A stretch of DNA of 64,000 bases from Saprospiraceae bacterium (GTDB lineage Bacteria > Bacteroidota > Bacteroidia > Chitinophagales > Saprospiraceae): contig JADJYH010000019.1 of the NCBI GenBank assembly GCA_016719855.1, positions 18,324 through 82,323 on the forward strand, given 5' to 3'. The notes below the pieces were generated by a model, which made no database searches, was not told the origin of the DNA, and was given only the letters and a program-made list of their open reading frames with translations. Position 1 is the first letter of the stretch. Each line of letters starts with the position of its first letter. A program made the translations under genes and the position numbers. Shown here piece after piece: positions 19,120 through 28,300 of this stretch.

Positions 19120-19741
19120 ATGAAAATCATCTGCATCGGAACTACGCCGACCACGCCAAGGAACTCAACAACCCCGTGCCAGTGGGAAGCCCGTAGTGTT
19201 CATGAAGCCGTCGGCGCTGTTGGTGAACGAGAAACCATTTTACTACCCGGACTTCACCAAAGACCTGCACTACGAGTGCGAGGTGGTGCTGAAAATCTGC
19301 AAAAACGGCAAGGCCGTGCAACCGGAGTTTGCCGACAGCTACTACGAGGAAGTGGCGCTCGGCATTGACTTCACTGCCCGTGACGTGCAAGAGGAACTGA
19401 AGAAAAAAGGCCACCCCTGGGAGATCGCCAAGGGCTTCGACAACTCGGCGGTGCTGGGCAAGTTCGTGCCGCTGCACCGGGTCAACAGCGGCGGTAATAT
19501 TGAGTTTCAGCTAAAGAAAAACGGCGAGACGGTGCAGCACGGCAACACCCGTGATGTGATTTTTTCCTTCGGAAACATCATCACCTACGTTTCCCAATAT
19601 TTCAAACTGCTGCAAGGCGACCTCATCTTCACCGGCACTCCAGCCGGGGTCGGTCCCGTGAAAATTGGCGACCTATTTGAAGGCTTCGTCACGACCGTGG
19701 ACGGAAAGCAGGAGCAGTTGTTGATGTGTGAAGTGAAGTGA
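19120..19741 (+). CDS. Fumarylacetoacetate hydrolase family protein, frameshifted near the start
   Basis: The long frame (from 19196) reads VFMKPSALLVNEKPFYYP, then HYECEVVLKICKNGKAV (metal ligand Glu in YECE), ALGIDFTARDVQ, KGFDNSAVLGKFVP and GDLIFTGTPAGVGPV, all hallmarks of FAH-fold hydrolases/isomerases. The true start is MKIICIG at 19120. Comparison with the expected GRNYADHAKELNNPVP shows a four-base loss after position 19139 and a one-base loss near 19183; correcting both gives about 208 residues, the usual length. Substrates in this family are 2-oxo or acylpyruvate compounds; not determinable here. Confidence 0.8.
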
Positions 19742-19758
19742 TCGACGACTGACGATTT

Positions 19759-19878
19759 ACGACTGACGATTTACGATTGGGGGCAATGGGTTAATCAATA
19801 TGAAAAGGATATAAAACCATGATGGTTCCGTACCCTTTTCCGTTTTGGCTGCGCCCCCAATCGTAAATCGTCAGTCGT
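19759..19878. repeat. Palindrome of ACGATTT/ACGACTG words between convergent genes
   Basis: A perfect 26-bp inverted repeat (19759-19784 with 19853-19878) has a 68-base loop. The arms consist of tandem words ACGACTG-ACGATTT-ACGATTG plus GGGGGC. Further copies of the words flank both arms (from 19745 and to 19889). It fills the space between the ends of the FAH-family gene and bshA and could act as a bidirectional terminator. Confidence 0.75.
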
Positions 19879-19892
19879 CAATCGTAAATAAT

Positions 19893-21035
19893 TCAATCCT
19901 CCACCCACATTGCCCTCGCCAACACCTCCTCGTAGTATGCTTCGTACTGTGGCAGTATGTGCCGGATGTCGAACCGTTCGGCTTGTTCCAAGGCGTTTTT
20001 GCGGAAAGTTTGAAGCACGTGGTCATCGCTCAGGATAGTGATGGCGTGCTGGGCCATGGCCTCCACATCGCCCACGTCGCTGAGGAAACCGGTCTGTCCG
20101 TGGATGTTCACTTCGGGCAGGCCACCAGCATTGGAGGAGATGACGGGCACTTCGCAGGCCATCGCTTCTAGGGCAGCAAGGCCAAAGCTTTCGCTTTGGG
20201 AGGGGATGAAAAACAGGTCGGAAATGGCGAGCAGTTCCTCCACGGCGTCCTGTTTGCCGAGGAAGCGGATTTCGTCGCAGAGGCCGATTTGGCGGCAGAG
20301 GTCTTCCATTTGGCGGCGCTCCGGGCCGTCGCCGATGAGCATGAGCTTGCTCGGCACGTGTTGGTGAACTTTTTCAAACACCCGAATGACGTCCTCCACC
20401 CGTTTTACCTTGCGGAAATTGGAAGTGTGCGTGAGGATGCGTTCGCCGTTGGGCGCAATTGCCTTTTTGAAATGGTCCTTGTTGATTTTGCGGAAGCGGT
20501 CGAAGTCCACGAAGTTGTAGATGACCTTGATTTCCGTGGTAATGTTGAATTTTTCAAGGGTCTCGTCCCGCAGAAAGTCCGACACCGCCGTCACGCCGTC
20601 CGATTTGTTGATGGAAAATTCGACGACGGGCTTGAAGGCGGGATTGGTGCCTACGAGCGTGATGTCCGTACCGTGCAGCGTGGTGATGACTGGCACGTAG
20701 CGGCCATCTTGCAGCAGGATTTTCTTGGCCATGTAGGCCACGGCGGCGTGCGGGATGGCGTAGTGGACGTGCAGTAGGTCGAGCTTTTCAAATTTCACTA
20801 CCTCCACCAGCTTGCTGGCCAGTGCCGTGTCGTAGGGTGGGTATTCAAAAAGCGGGTAGTCCTCGCCGTTCACCTCGTGGTAAAAAACGTTTTCGTGGAA
20901 GGCGGAAAGCCGGGCTGGGCGGCGGTAGGTGATGAAATGAACCTCGTGGCCCCGCTTGGCCAGGCCGATGCCAAGCTCGGTGGCCACCACGCCACTGCCG
21001 CCAAAAGTTGGGTAACAGACGATGCCGATTTTCAT
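19893..21035 (-). CDS. bshA: N-acetyl-alpha-D-glucosaminyl L-malate synthase
   Basis: 380 residues from the ATG at 21035; the frame extends upstream only through a low-complexity GGAAAAA repeat. MKIGIVCYPTFGGSGVVATELG is the conserved BshA opening, and LLHVHYAIPHAAVAYMAKKIL, LTHTSNFRKVKRVEDVIRVF and FFIPSQSESFGLAALEAMACE are diagnostic GT4 blocks (E-x7-E near the end). It joins UDP-GlcNAc to L-malate, the first step of bacillithiol synthesis, in the cytoplasm. No other bsh gene is nearby. Confidence 0.93.
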   Translation of the reverse strand: MKIGIVCYPTFGGSGVVATELGIGLAKRGHEVHFITYRRPARLSAFHENVFYHEVNGEDYPLFEYPPYDTALASKLVEVVKFEKLDLLHVHYAIPHAAVAYMAKKILLQDGRYVPVITTLHGTDITLVGTNPAFKPVVEFSINKSDGVTAVSDFLRDETLEKFNITTEIKVIYNFVDFDRFRKINKDHFKKAIAPNGERILTHTSNFRKVKRVEDVIRVFEKVHQHVPSKLMLIGDGPERRQMEDLCRQIGLCDEIRFLGKQDAVEELLAISDLFFIPSQSESFGLAALEAMACEVPVISSNAGGLPEVNIHGQTGFLSDVGDVEAMAQHAITILSDDHVLQTFRKNALEQAERFDIRHILPQYEAYYEEVLARAMWVED

Positions 21036-21040
21036 GTTTA

Positions 21041-21071
21041 AAAGGAAAAAGGAAAAAGGAAAAAGGAAAAG
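21041..21071. repeat. GGAAAAA tandem repeat upstream of bshA
   Basis: About four copies of GGAAAAA lie in the 5' leader of bshA, starting five bases before the ATG. In the mRNA this is a pyrimidine-rich CCTTTTT tract with no Shine-Dalgarno sequence. Confidence 0.6.
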
Positions 21072-21177
21072 CGGGTGGTTGGAAAATCCAATCATGCTGC
21101 TTTTACCTTCCTTAGTTCTTTTGTTTTGACGTTAAAAAACTCCTCTAAAGACACTTTGCGAAGCCAAAAGTTGAGCT

Positions 21178-21218
21178 AAAAAAAGGGATGCCCGGTTTTC
21201 ACGGACATCCCTTTTTTT
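21178..21218. terminator. Bidirectional rho-independent terminator
   Basis: A stem GGGATG..CCG / CGG..CATCCC with a loop GTTTTCA is flanked by A7 on the left and T7 on the right, so it can work on both strands. It lies downstream of the minus-strand T9SS gene and before bshA. Confidence 0.7.
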
Positions 21219-21223
21219 AGTTT

Positions 21224-21302
21224 GGAAGTTCGACAGTGGGCAGTTGGCAGTCAAGGCCGTGGTAACAGTCCCTGACTGCCAACTGCCCACTGTCGAACTT
21301 CC
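21224..21302. repeat. Perfect 30-bp palindrome abutting a stop codon (CAGTTGGCAGTCA family)
   Basis: Arms 21224-21253 and 21273-21302 are exact reverse complements; the 19-base loop contains GCCGTGG. The right arm ends one base before the stop codon of the T9SS gene (21303). The same arm words and loop core recur at 39847-39919. Confidence 0.8.
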
Positions 21303-23906
21303 TTAACGCGCCACCATCAGCTTGGCATGGTACGGCTTGCCATCGGCAATGACCTGGAGGATGTACATACCCGGTGCTTGGTTGTTCAAGTCAATTTCTT
21401 GGTGGATGTCAGCGACGTTCATTTGGCTCGACTCGAATACCAACTGGCCGTTGAGGTTGAGCACCCGGAGCTGTACGTCCATTTTTTTCAACAACTTCAC
21501 GTCCACGAAGGCCGTGCCGGAGGTCGGGTTCGGGCAGAGCGTGATTTCTGCAAACCTTCTACTTCGTCAGCAGCGACAAAAGTACCGATGGTGAAAGTTT
21601 GGAACCCGGTGCAGCCATCCGGGCTGGTGACGGACACGCTGTACGTGCCGATGGGAAGACCCGTCGGATCTTCATTCACGGAGACGGTGTCGCCAGCGGC
21701 GTTGGTCCAAATGAACTCGAACGGCCCCTCGGTGAGGAACACTGTGAGGTCAATACCGCCAGTGGAATCGCCTTCGAGGCTACCGTGGACGTCGCCGAGG
21801 AGGTAGAGTGCCTCTGGGCAGCCGGTGATGTTGATGTTGTCGAGGTCGAGCCAGTAGTCGCCACTGCCCCAAGTGCCGCGGAAACGTACGTTGATGGCAT
21901 CGCCGTCGTAGGCATTGAGCACCACGGATTTGGTGGCAAAATCGGTACTGGTCACGTGGTTGGTGCTGTTGATGGTCAGCACGGTCTGCCATGTGTTCTC
22001 GCAGTCTTTGGAGACCTGCACTTCGAGTTTGTCGCCAGTACCGAGGGTGGTGGCCGTGGTGCCTGCCGACCAGTTCACGTAGCGGTAGTCGAACTTCAGC
22101 GTGTCGCCAGTTTCGATGGGGCCTACCCGGTGGGTGGTCATCTCCATGTTTGGCACGCTGGCATAAAGGTTTCTGCCAAGCACATAGGTTGGATTGTTGT
22201 GGGCGTTTGGCGGGAAAATGATTCCGGTGGTCACCCAACTGCCAGGAATCGAGTTGTCCTCAAAGTTCTCCTTCAATGGCTTGGGATAAGCAGTGATGAT
22301 GAAGGTGCTGAAGGTGTCGTTCTTGGGCTGGCTGTCGCCGTCGAGGACGGTCCAGGCTTGCAGGTGGTAGATGCCCGGTTCGGAAAAATCCCAAGTGGTT
22401 TCAAAGGAAATGACCTGGGTGCTGTCGTTGCCAAGTACGCCCGTAAAGAGGCCATCCTGTGGCACTGGAATCGGAGCTGGCTGCCCATTTACCGCAAAAT
22501 AAAATTCAAAAAGTGTCTGTGGCGCTTGGCCGAAGTTGGTCAGTTGGATGGTCACTTCCTCACTGGAACCAAGGTCGCAGCCGGTGGCGGTGGGCATGGT
22601 GATGCCGCTCACGCCGAGGTCGTTGAGCCAAAGCGTATGGAACATGACCGGGCCGATTGACTTGCTGAACTCCGTGCCGCAGTCGAGTTTGATATAAGCG
22701 TTGTACCAAGCGTTTTCGGCTAGGCCGGTCAGTTGTTTATATGAAAGTTGGCCAACCGGAATGGTGTCAACCGTGCCAGTGCCGAGCGTGAAGCCCATCG
22801 GGCCGTACTCGATGATGTAGTTGCCAAATGCGCCGGGCGAAGGCTGCCAGGCAAGGCGGGCGTTGGTGGCGTTCACGTCGCTCATCCAGGCGTCCACGGG
22901 GCCGGGGCAGGTTGGGCAGGCGATGGTGGTGAACACCTCGCCTTCCTTGCGGAAACGGCCCATCCGAGAAGATGATGTTGCCATCGGGGTCGAGTATTTC
23001 GTAAGTAACCTCGTTTGGGTAAATGCTCGGCACGTAGGTAACTTCAATGGGCAAATTGCTGGTGGCGGTGAGGGTGTAGGTCGCCTGGTCGCCCGTAGTG
23101 AACGGCACGGTGTAGTTGTTGGTGATGCCGTTGTGCACGACTTGCAAAGACCCATTGTCCCAACCATCGCCGAAGGAGTCAAAGAGATTGAAGGTATAAT
23201 CACAGGTGGCGCCGGGGTTGCCAGGGGTATAGGTGGTGGTAAAGGTGAATGGGCCGAGGTAGGTGCTTGTGCTGTCCACGCCGCAGTGGGAGGCGAGGTA
23301 AACTTCGTACTCCACGCACGGGTTTAGGCCAGTGAGCAATGCCTGAGAGGCAGTGGTTTGTATGATAAGACCAGTGCCAAACGGGAAGCCAGCGGGGCCA
23401 TACTGCACGATAAAATACTCGGCGATGCTCTGGTTTGGCCAGTTCACCACTGCGGTGGAGTCGGTTATTTGTGCTGGAGGAATAACGACTAGGTTCGGGT
23501 TTGGGGCTGGGCAATTGGGGCAATACCCGATGGCATCGTACACCACGCCAGTTGGGATTGGGTTGCCCAACGAAAGAAGAATCAAGCCGTCCGGGTCTTC
23601 CAATTCAAAGCTTGGCTCAAAGGCAAACGCCCCTACCGTCCAAGTGATGAGTATGGGCGTCCCAGCCGTCACCTGAAAAGTGGAAGTTCCCTGAAGACCG
23701 GTTGCCAAGGTGTGCGTCGTGGTAACGCCGTTTGAAACAACGGTGAGCATGCCCCCGTTCCAACCGTCGCCGAAGCTGTCGAACATGTTGATGGTGTAGT
23801 TGCAGGTGGCTTGGCCAGCGGCTGCCACGGCCAGCAACAAGGCGGCTGCAAGGGGCATTATTTGCTTGAAAAGCGGGTGTCTAAACATGGTAGCAGTCAT
23901 TTTCAT
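21303..23906 (-). CDS. Secreted FN3-type protein with T9SS type A sorting domain, two frameshifts
   Basis: Joined length about 867 residues from the ATG at 23906 (MKMTATMFRHPLFKQIMPLA, then a signal peptide ending AAAGQA). Two repeats of a domain start CNYTINMFDSFGDGWNGG and CDYTFNLFDSFGDGWDNG. Each is followed by a fibronectin III-like module (AEYFIVQYGPAGFPFGTG; GNYIIEYGPMGFTLGTG). A CARDB-like and a MAM-like jelly-roll region come next. The C-terminal sorting domain is LCPNPTSGTAFVDVKLLKK...GMYILQVIADGK. Breaks: near 22965 (one C too many before RKEGEVFTT) and near 21552 (one base missing before EITLCPNP). Exported by the type IX system to the cell surface. Confidence 0.82.
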
Positions 23907-24216
23907 ATCATCAAGTTTAAGCCGGAGAATATTAATTTTGCAGCCTGCTCGCTGGTTCCGGAGGGCATGAGCAGGTTTGGAAAAATGCCGCTTGGGCAAT
24001 GAAAGGGCAAGTTAGGTAAAATTCCAAATTCCAATGATCCGACATCCCTGCTTTTGTTTTCGGCATGGGTTTTCGTCTGGCAGTTTGCAAACTCCTGAAC
24101 ATTTTCTTTGAAGCAATGTTAAACACCGGCATGTTGGCAAATTTGCGTGTTGGCGAATTGGGTAGGCCCTACCTAAAATTCTAAAACGCCAATACGCCTA
24201 CGCGTCGATCAAACAA
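23907..24216. other. Divergent intergenic region
   Basis: 310 bases between the starts of the T9SS gene (minus) and the MerR-type gene (plus). Apart from the hairpin at 24145-24197, I see no gene and no convincing TAnnTTTG box in either direction. Confidence 0.4.
24145..24197. repeat. Hairpin of GCGTGTTGGCG words before the MerR-type gene
   Basis: GCGTGTTGGCG (24145-24155) pairs with CGCCAATACGC (24187-24197) with one mismatch; inside lies a second palindrome GGTAGG/CCTACC. The element ends 20 bases before the ATG at 24217. Its words recur at 25160-25330. Confidence 0.6.
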
Positions 24217-25110
24217 ATGGCGATTTACTCTATCAACGATCTGGAAAAACTATCCGGCATCAAAAGCCATACGATCCGGATATGGGAGCAACGTTACGGC
24301 ATCCTTCATCCCAAGCGAACGGATACGAATATTCGCTTCTACGAGGATGATGACCTGCAAAAGTTGCTCAACGTTGCCCTGCTCAACAGGCACGGGTTCC
24401 GTATTTCCAAAATCGCTGAAATGTCGAAGGAAGACATGACGGAGCAGGTCAGTACGGTGTCCAATTTTAAGTTTGACATTGACGCCCAACTCGACGTGCT
24501 CACGCTCTCCGTCATCGAAATGGACGAAATCAAGTTCGCCCGTATCTTCGACAACCACGTGGAGCAGCTCGGCTTCGAACAGGCGATGCTGGAGGTGATT
24601 TACCCGTTTATGGAAAAACTGAGCCTACTCTGGCTCACCGGCTCCATCAAGCCCGTGCAGGAGAACTTCATCACGCAGCTTATCCGCAACAAGCTCATTG
24701 CCGCCATCGAAAAAGAGCCACTCGCTGCCGACCGGAAAGTGTCGAAGTTCATCCTCTACCTACCCAAGGACGAGCAACAGGAACTGAGCATCCTGTTCAT
24801 GCAGTACCTCATCAAGCGGCGGGGCTTTCGGGTGGTGAACCTCGGTGCCAACCTCGCCCTCGTTGACCTCAAGGATGCCTGCCAGATTCACAAGCCAGAT
24901 TATGTTTTCACCGTACTTTCCGAAACCTTCAACCGAGAGCCGTTGCAACGCTACCTCACCAACCTCCAAGCCGCAGCACCGGGCAGCCACCTGCTCCTCA
25001 CTGGCTATCTCGTGGCCTCGCAGCCCATCCCCAATCTCGAAAATGCTACCATCCTGCCCAGCCTCGATGATGCCCTCGCTTTCCTCGATGTCCTGAAATC
25101 CGCAAAATAA
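24217..25110 (+). CDS. MerR-type regulator with a B12-binding-like domain lacking the ligand residues
   Basis: 297 residues. An N-terminal MerR winged helix (YSINDLEKLSGIKSHTIRIW, residues 4-23) is followed by a helical bundle with the conserved Trp (W139 in LLWLTG) and a Rossmann-like C-terminal domain (FILYLPKD...RRGFRVVNLGANL). This is the CarH/LitR layout. However, the cobalamin motif ExHxxG reads EQQELS (186-191), so the cobalt-ligand His is Gln188. The second His of the helical domain (QEH) is QEN (148-150). It may therefore regulate without B12, or sense something else. No photolyase or carotenoid gene is adjacent. Confidence 0.85.
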   Translation: MAIYSINDLEKLSGIKSHTIRIWEQRYGILHPKRTDTNIRFYEDDDLQKLLNVALLNRHGFRISKIAEMSKEDMTEQVSTVSNFKFDIDAQLDVLTLSVIEMDEIKFARIFDNHVEQLGFEQAMLEVIYPFMEKLSLLWLTGSIKPVQENFITQLIRNKLIAAIEKEPLAADRKVSKFILYLPKDEQQELSILFMQYLIKRRGFRVVNLGANLALVDLKDACQIHKPDYVFTVLSETFNREPLQRYLTNLQAAAPGSHLLLTGYLVASQPIPNLENATILPSLDDALAFLDVLKSAK

Positions 25111-25159
25111 GTAGGGCGGGTTGGCAAATTAGCGCATTAGTGTATTGGCATATAACCTT

Positions 25160-25295
25160 CCAACACGCCAAAGCGCCAACCACCCAAACCAAAAAAAAGC
25201 CCGCAAAAACAGGTTAATCCTGCCTTTACGGGCACATCTATATCCAGTTGTTGTATTTTAAAGCGCTTTGGGAAATTGGCACCTTGGCGTGTTGG
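25160..25295. repeat. Inverted CCAACACGCCAA words flanking a terminator
   Basis: CCAACACGCCAA (25160-25171) is exactly complementary to TTGGCGTGTTGG (25284-25295). More degenerate copies (TTGGCAAATTAGCGC, CCAATACGC, CACGCCAAC) extend from 25129 to 25332. They surround the terminator at 25199-25233 between convergent genes. Confidence 0.6.
25191..25233 (-). terminator. Rho-independent terminator of the large T9SS type B gene
   Basis: GCCCG (25199-25203) pairs with CGGGC (25229-25233), with an inner CAGG/CCTG pairing. A8 at 25191-25198 reads as U8 on the minus strand, directly after the hairpin. It lies 100 bases past the stop of the 25332-31218 gene. Confidence 0.75.
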
Positions 25296-25331
25296 AAAGC
25301 CAATACGCTAACACGCCAACTACCCAACACG

Positions 25332-28300
25332 CTATCGCATCAGCGTCACCTCGCCTTCCAGCAACTGCGTCGAACCATCCACAAACTCCACCTCTGCAAA
25401 CCAAACGAACACCGCAGGGTTCATCGGCTTGTCATCGAACTTGCCGTTCCAGCCGAGTGAAGGATCTCTCGGGTCAAAGTCTTCGTACTTGTAAACGTGT
25501 TCTCCCCAGCGGTCGAACACGTAGAAGGTTTTAACCCTCGTGACCGTAGGTCCAGCGTAAATCTTGAACAAGTCGTTCACACCATCGTCGTTGGGTGAAA
25601 ATGCCGTCGGCACGTACACTTGGCCTTTTCCATAATCAACATAAACCGTCAACGAGTCGCTCGCCTCGCAGCCGTCCTTGAACACCGTCACGGTGAAGGT
25701 CGTTTGCACCTGGGGCGTGGCCATTGGGTCGAGGCAATCGGTGCAGCTCAGGACGCCGCCGTTAGTCCACTGAATCGAGTCGAGGATGCTCTGTGGTAGG
25801 CTCACGATGGCCGTCAATTGGATGGAATCGCCATATTCTATTATCGCCTTTCCGACAAGGTTTGCCGTCAGATCCACGCTCAAAGTCCCGGCTTCCTCCA
25901 CCCTGAAACTGACTGAACCCGTGCAGCCCTCCGCATCCATCACCGTCAATTCGTATTCCCCAGCATTGAGGAACGGGAAGACGTTGCTGCCCACAAACGG
26001 CTCGCCGTTGAGCGAGTAGAGGTAGGGATCCATGCCGCCCGTCACCATGCTTACGGTCACGTTGGCGTCCTTGCCGCCGTTCCCGCAGTAAGTTGGGTCA
26101 ACGATCACTTCCGGTACGGGTGAGCTTTGGGTGGAAATGACCAGCACGTCGTCGGAATTGGCGCAGCCCAGCGCCATGTTCGTGGCCGTCAGGATGAACA
26201 GGCCGGGCGTACTCACCTGTGGGTTTCGGATTTGCGCATCGCCCGGGAAGCTGCCCGAAGCTGCTGTCCACTGGTAGCTGATGTCCTGGCCAGCAGAAGT
26301 GCCAGGGCCTCCGAGTTGCACCGCTTGGTCGCTTTCCCAACAGGTCAGCAGGCGGTCGGGGCCTGCATCGGCCGTTGGCGGCGGCATTATTTGAATGTCA
26401 ATATCATCTTCGTACACGCAGTTGACCTGCTGGTAGCTGTACGTGATTTTGTGAACGCCAACACCCGCCACGGTCGGATCAAAAACCCCCAGCACGGCAT
26501 CCACCACACCAGTGCCGCTCCAAGTGCCAGTGCCACTCTGCCCCACACCGTCCAAGTCGGCCACCAAGTTGCACTTGTGTGCTGGCCGCAGTCAAGCAAA
26601 TTGGCGACACAGGCTCAACATTTAGGATAAAAGTTGGGCAAGGCAGGGCATTGCAGCTTGCATTTACCACGGGAAGTGGGCAACCACTGTTGCCGTTCAC
26701 CGTCACCTGAATGGCCACTTGTTGGCTGGCGTTCAGCCCACTGAAAACATAGGTAGTATCGGAGGTTTGCAGTCCGCCACTGCCGTTCAGCACGGCCACC
26801 GAGTAGCCCGTGGCGCCTGGCACGGTGTTCCAACTGAAGGTGACGTTGTCCGTCGTTGCGGAGCAATTGATGACGGGTGTCTGCATCTCATCATCCACTT
26901 GTATTTGTTGGGTAAAAATAGCTGACGTGCAGCTTCCGTCCGTTACGCTCAAGGTGACGGTTTTGGGGCCAGGGGTGTCCCACTCGACTTGGTGTGGGCC
27001 TGGGCCAATGCCGGGCACTGCCGTTCCTCCATCGAAATCCCAAGTGTACACGGCATTTGCGCCAGCAACACCTGAAAAAATTACAGTGGCGAAATCCGCC
27101 AAACAGATTGAGGTGTCCAGTGCAAAATCAGCCGTAGGCTGCAGGTACACGCCAATGGCGATGGAATCCGTGTAAATGCAACCGTCTTCCACGTAGGTGT
27201 AAACGACTGTGTGCTGCCCGAAGCCAGCCGCCGTTGCGCTGAAAGTGCCAGTAGCTGGGCTGACGATGCCAGTGCCGCTCCAAGTGCCAGTGCCCGTGCC
27301 GTTGCTGCCCGTCACCGTCGCCGATAGTTGGATGGGTGGCGCCGTTCCGAGGCAAAAATCTGCCACTGGTGCCACGTCCACTGTGATGGCGGGGCAGGGA
27401 AGTGCGTTGCAGCAGAGCTGTGTGGATGTGTTGGGGCAAGCACTGCCCGACACCGCCGTAACGGTCACGCAAACCTGCTCCAAGGGCTGTAGGCCCGTGA
27501 CCTCGAAGGTCGTCGGAGCGGTTTGAGTGCCGATTTGCCCGGTGGATGTTGTCACTGTGTAAGCCGTTGCGCCGGACACGCTGGGCCAAGTGAACTCAAT
27601 AGAAGTTGTTGTATTGTCGCAAGAAATCTGTGGTGCCTGAATTGGAGAAGCCACGTCCACCATGCCCGTGTAGATGGGCGAAACACAACCCTGAGCGCTT
27701 ACCACGGTCAGCGTAATGAGCTTCATGCCAGTGGTTGCCCAGGTGACGCTGTGAGGGCCGGGACCTGTGCCGGGCACTGCCGTTCCGCCGCCGAAGTCCC
27801 AGTTGTAGGTCTGGCCAGGTAGTGGCGAACCGTTGAAATTCACCACCACGGAACTTCCCTGACAGGCAGCGGTCGGTGCCAAAAAGCCACCCGCTAGTGC
27901 GTCCTGTATGTTGATGGTGTCGTTTTGTGCGTAGAAGCAGGGCCCTTCAGAATAAATGGCGCTGATGATGTTGTCGCCGAGGTTGGCTTGGGTTGGGTCA
28001 AAAAGTCCACTCGGTGAAACGCCTGGGCCTGACCACACCAAAGTGCCGGTGCCGGTGCTGCCGCTAATGGTTGCGACCATCTGCACGGGCTGCGAAGCAG
28101 CATCGCGGCAGAAGTCGGCCACGGGGTCAACGGAAACTGTCATGGTTGGGCAGTTTAGCGCTGCGCAATCAGCCGTTGTCGTGCTGTTGCCACAGGCGCT
28201 GGTGCCGATGGCCGTCACATCAATGCTCACCACTTCGTTGGGCGTCAGCCCGTTCACCGTGTAAGACGTGTCGGAGTTTTGCGTTGCGATTTGTCCAGTC

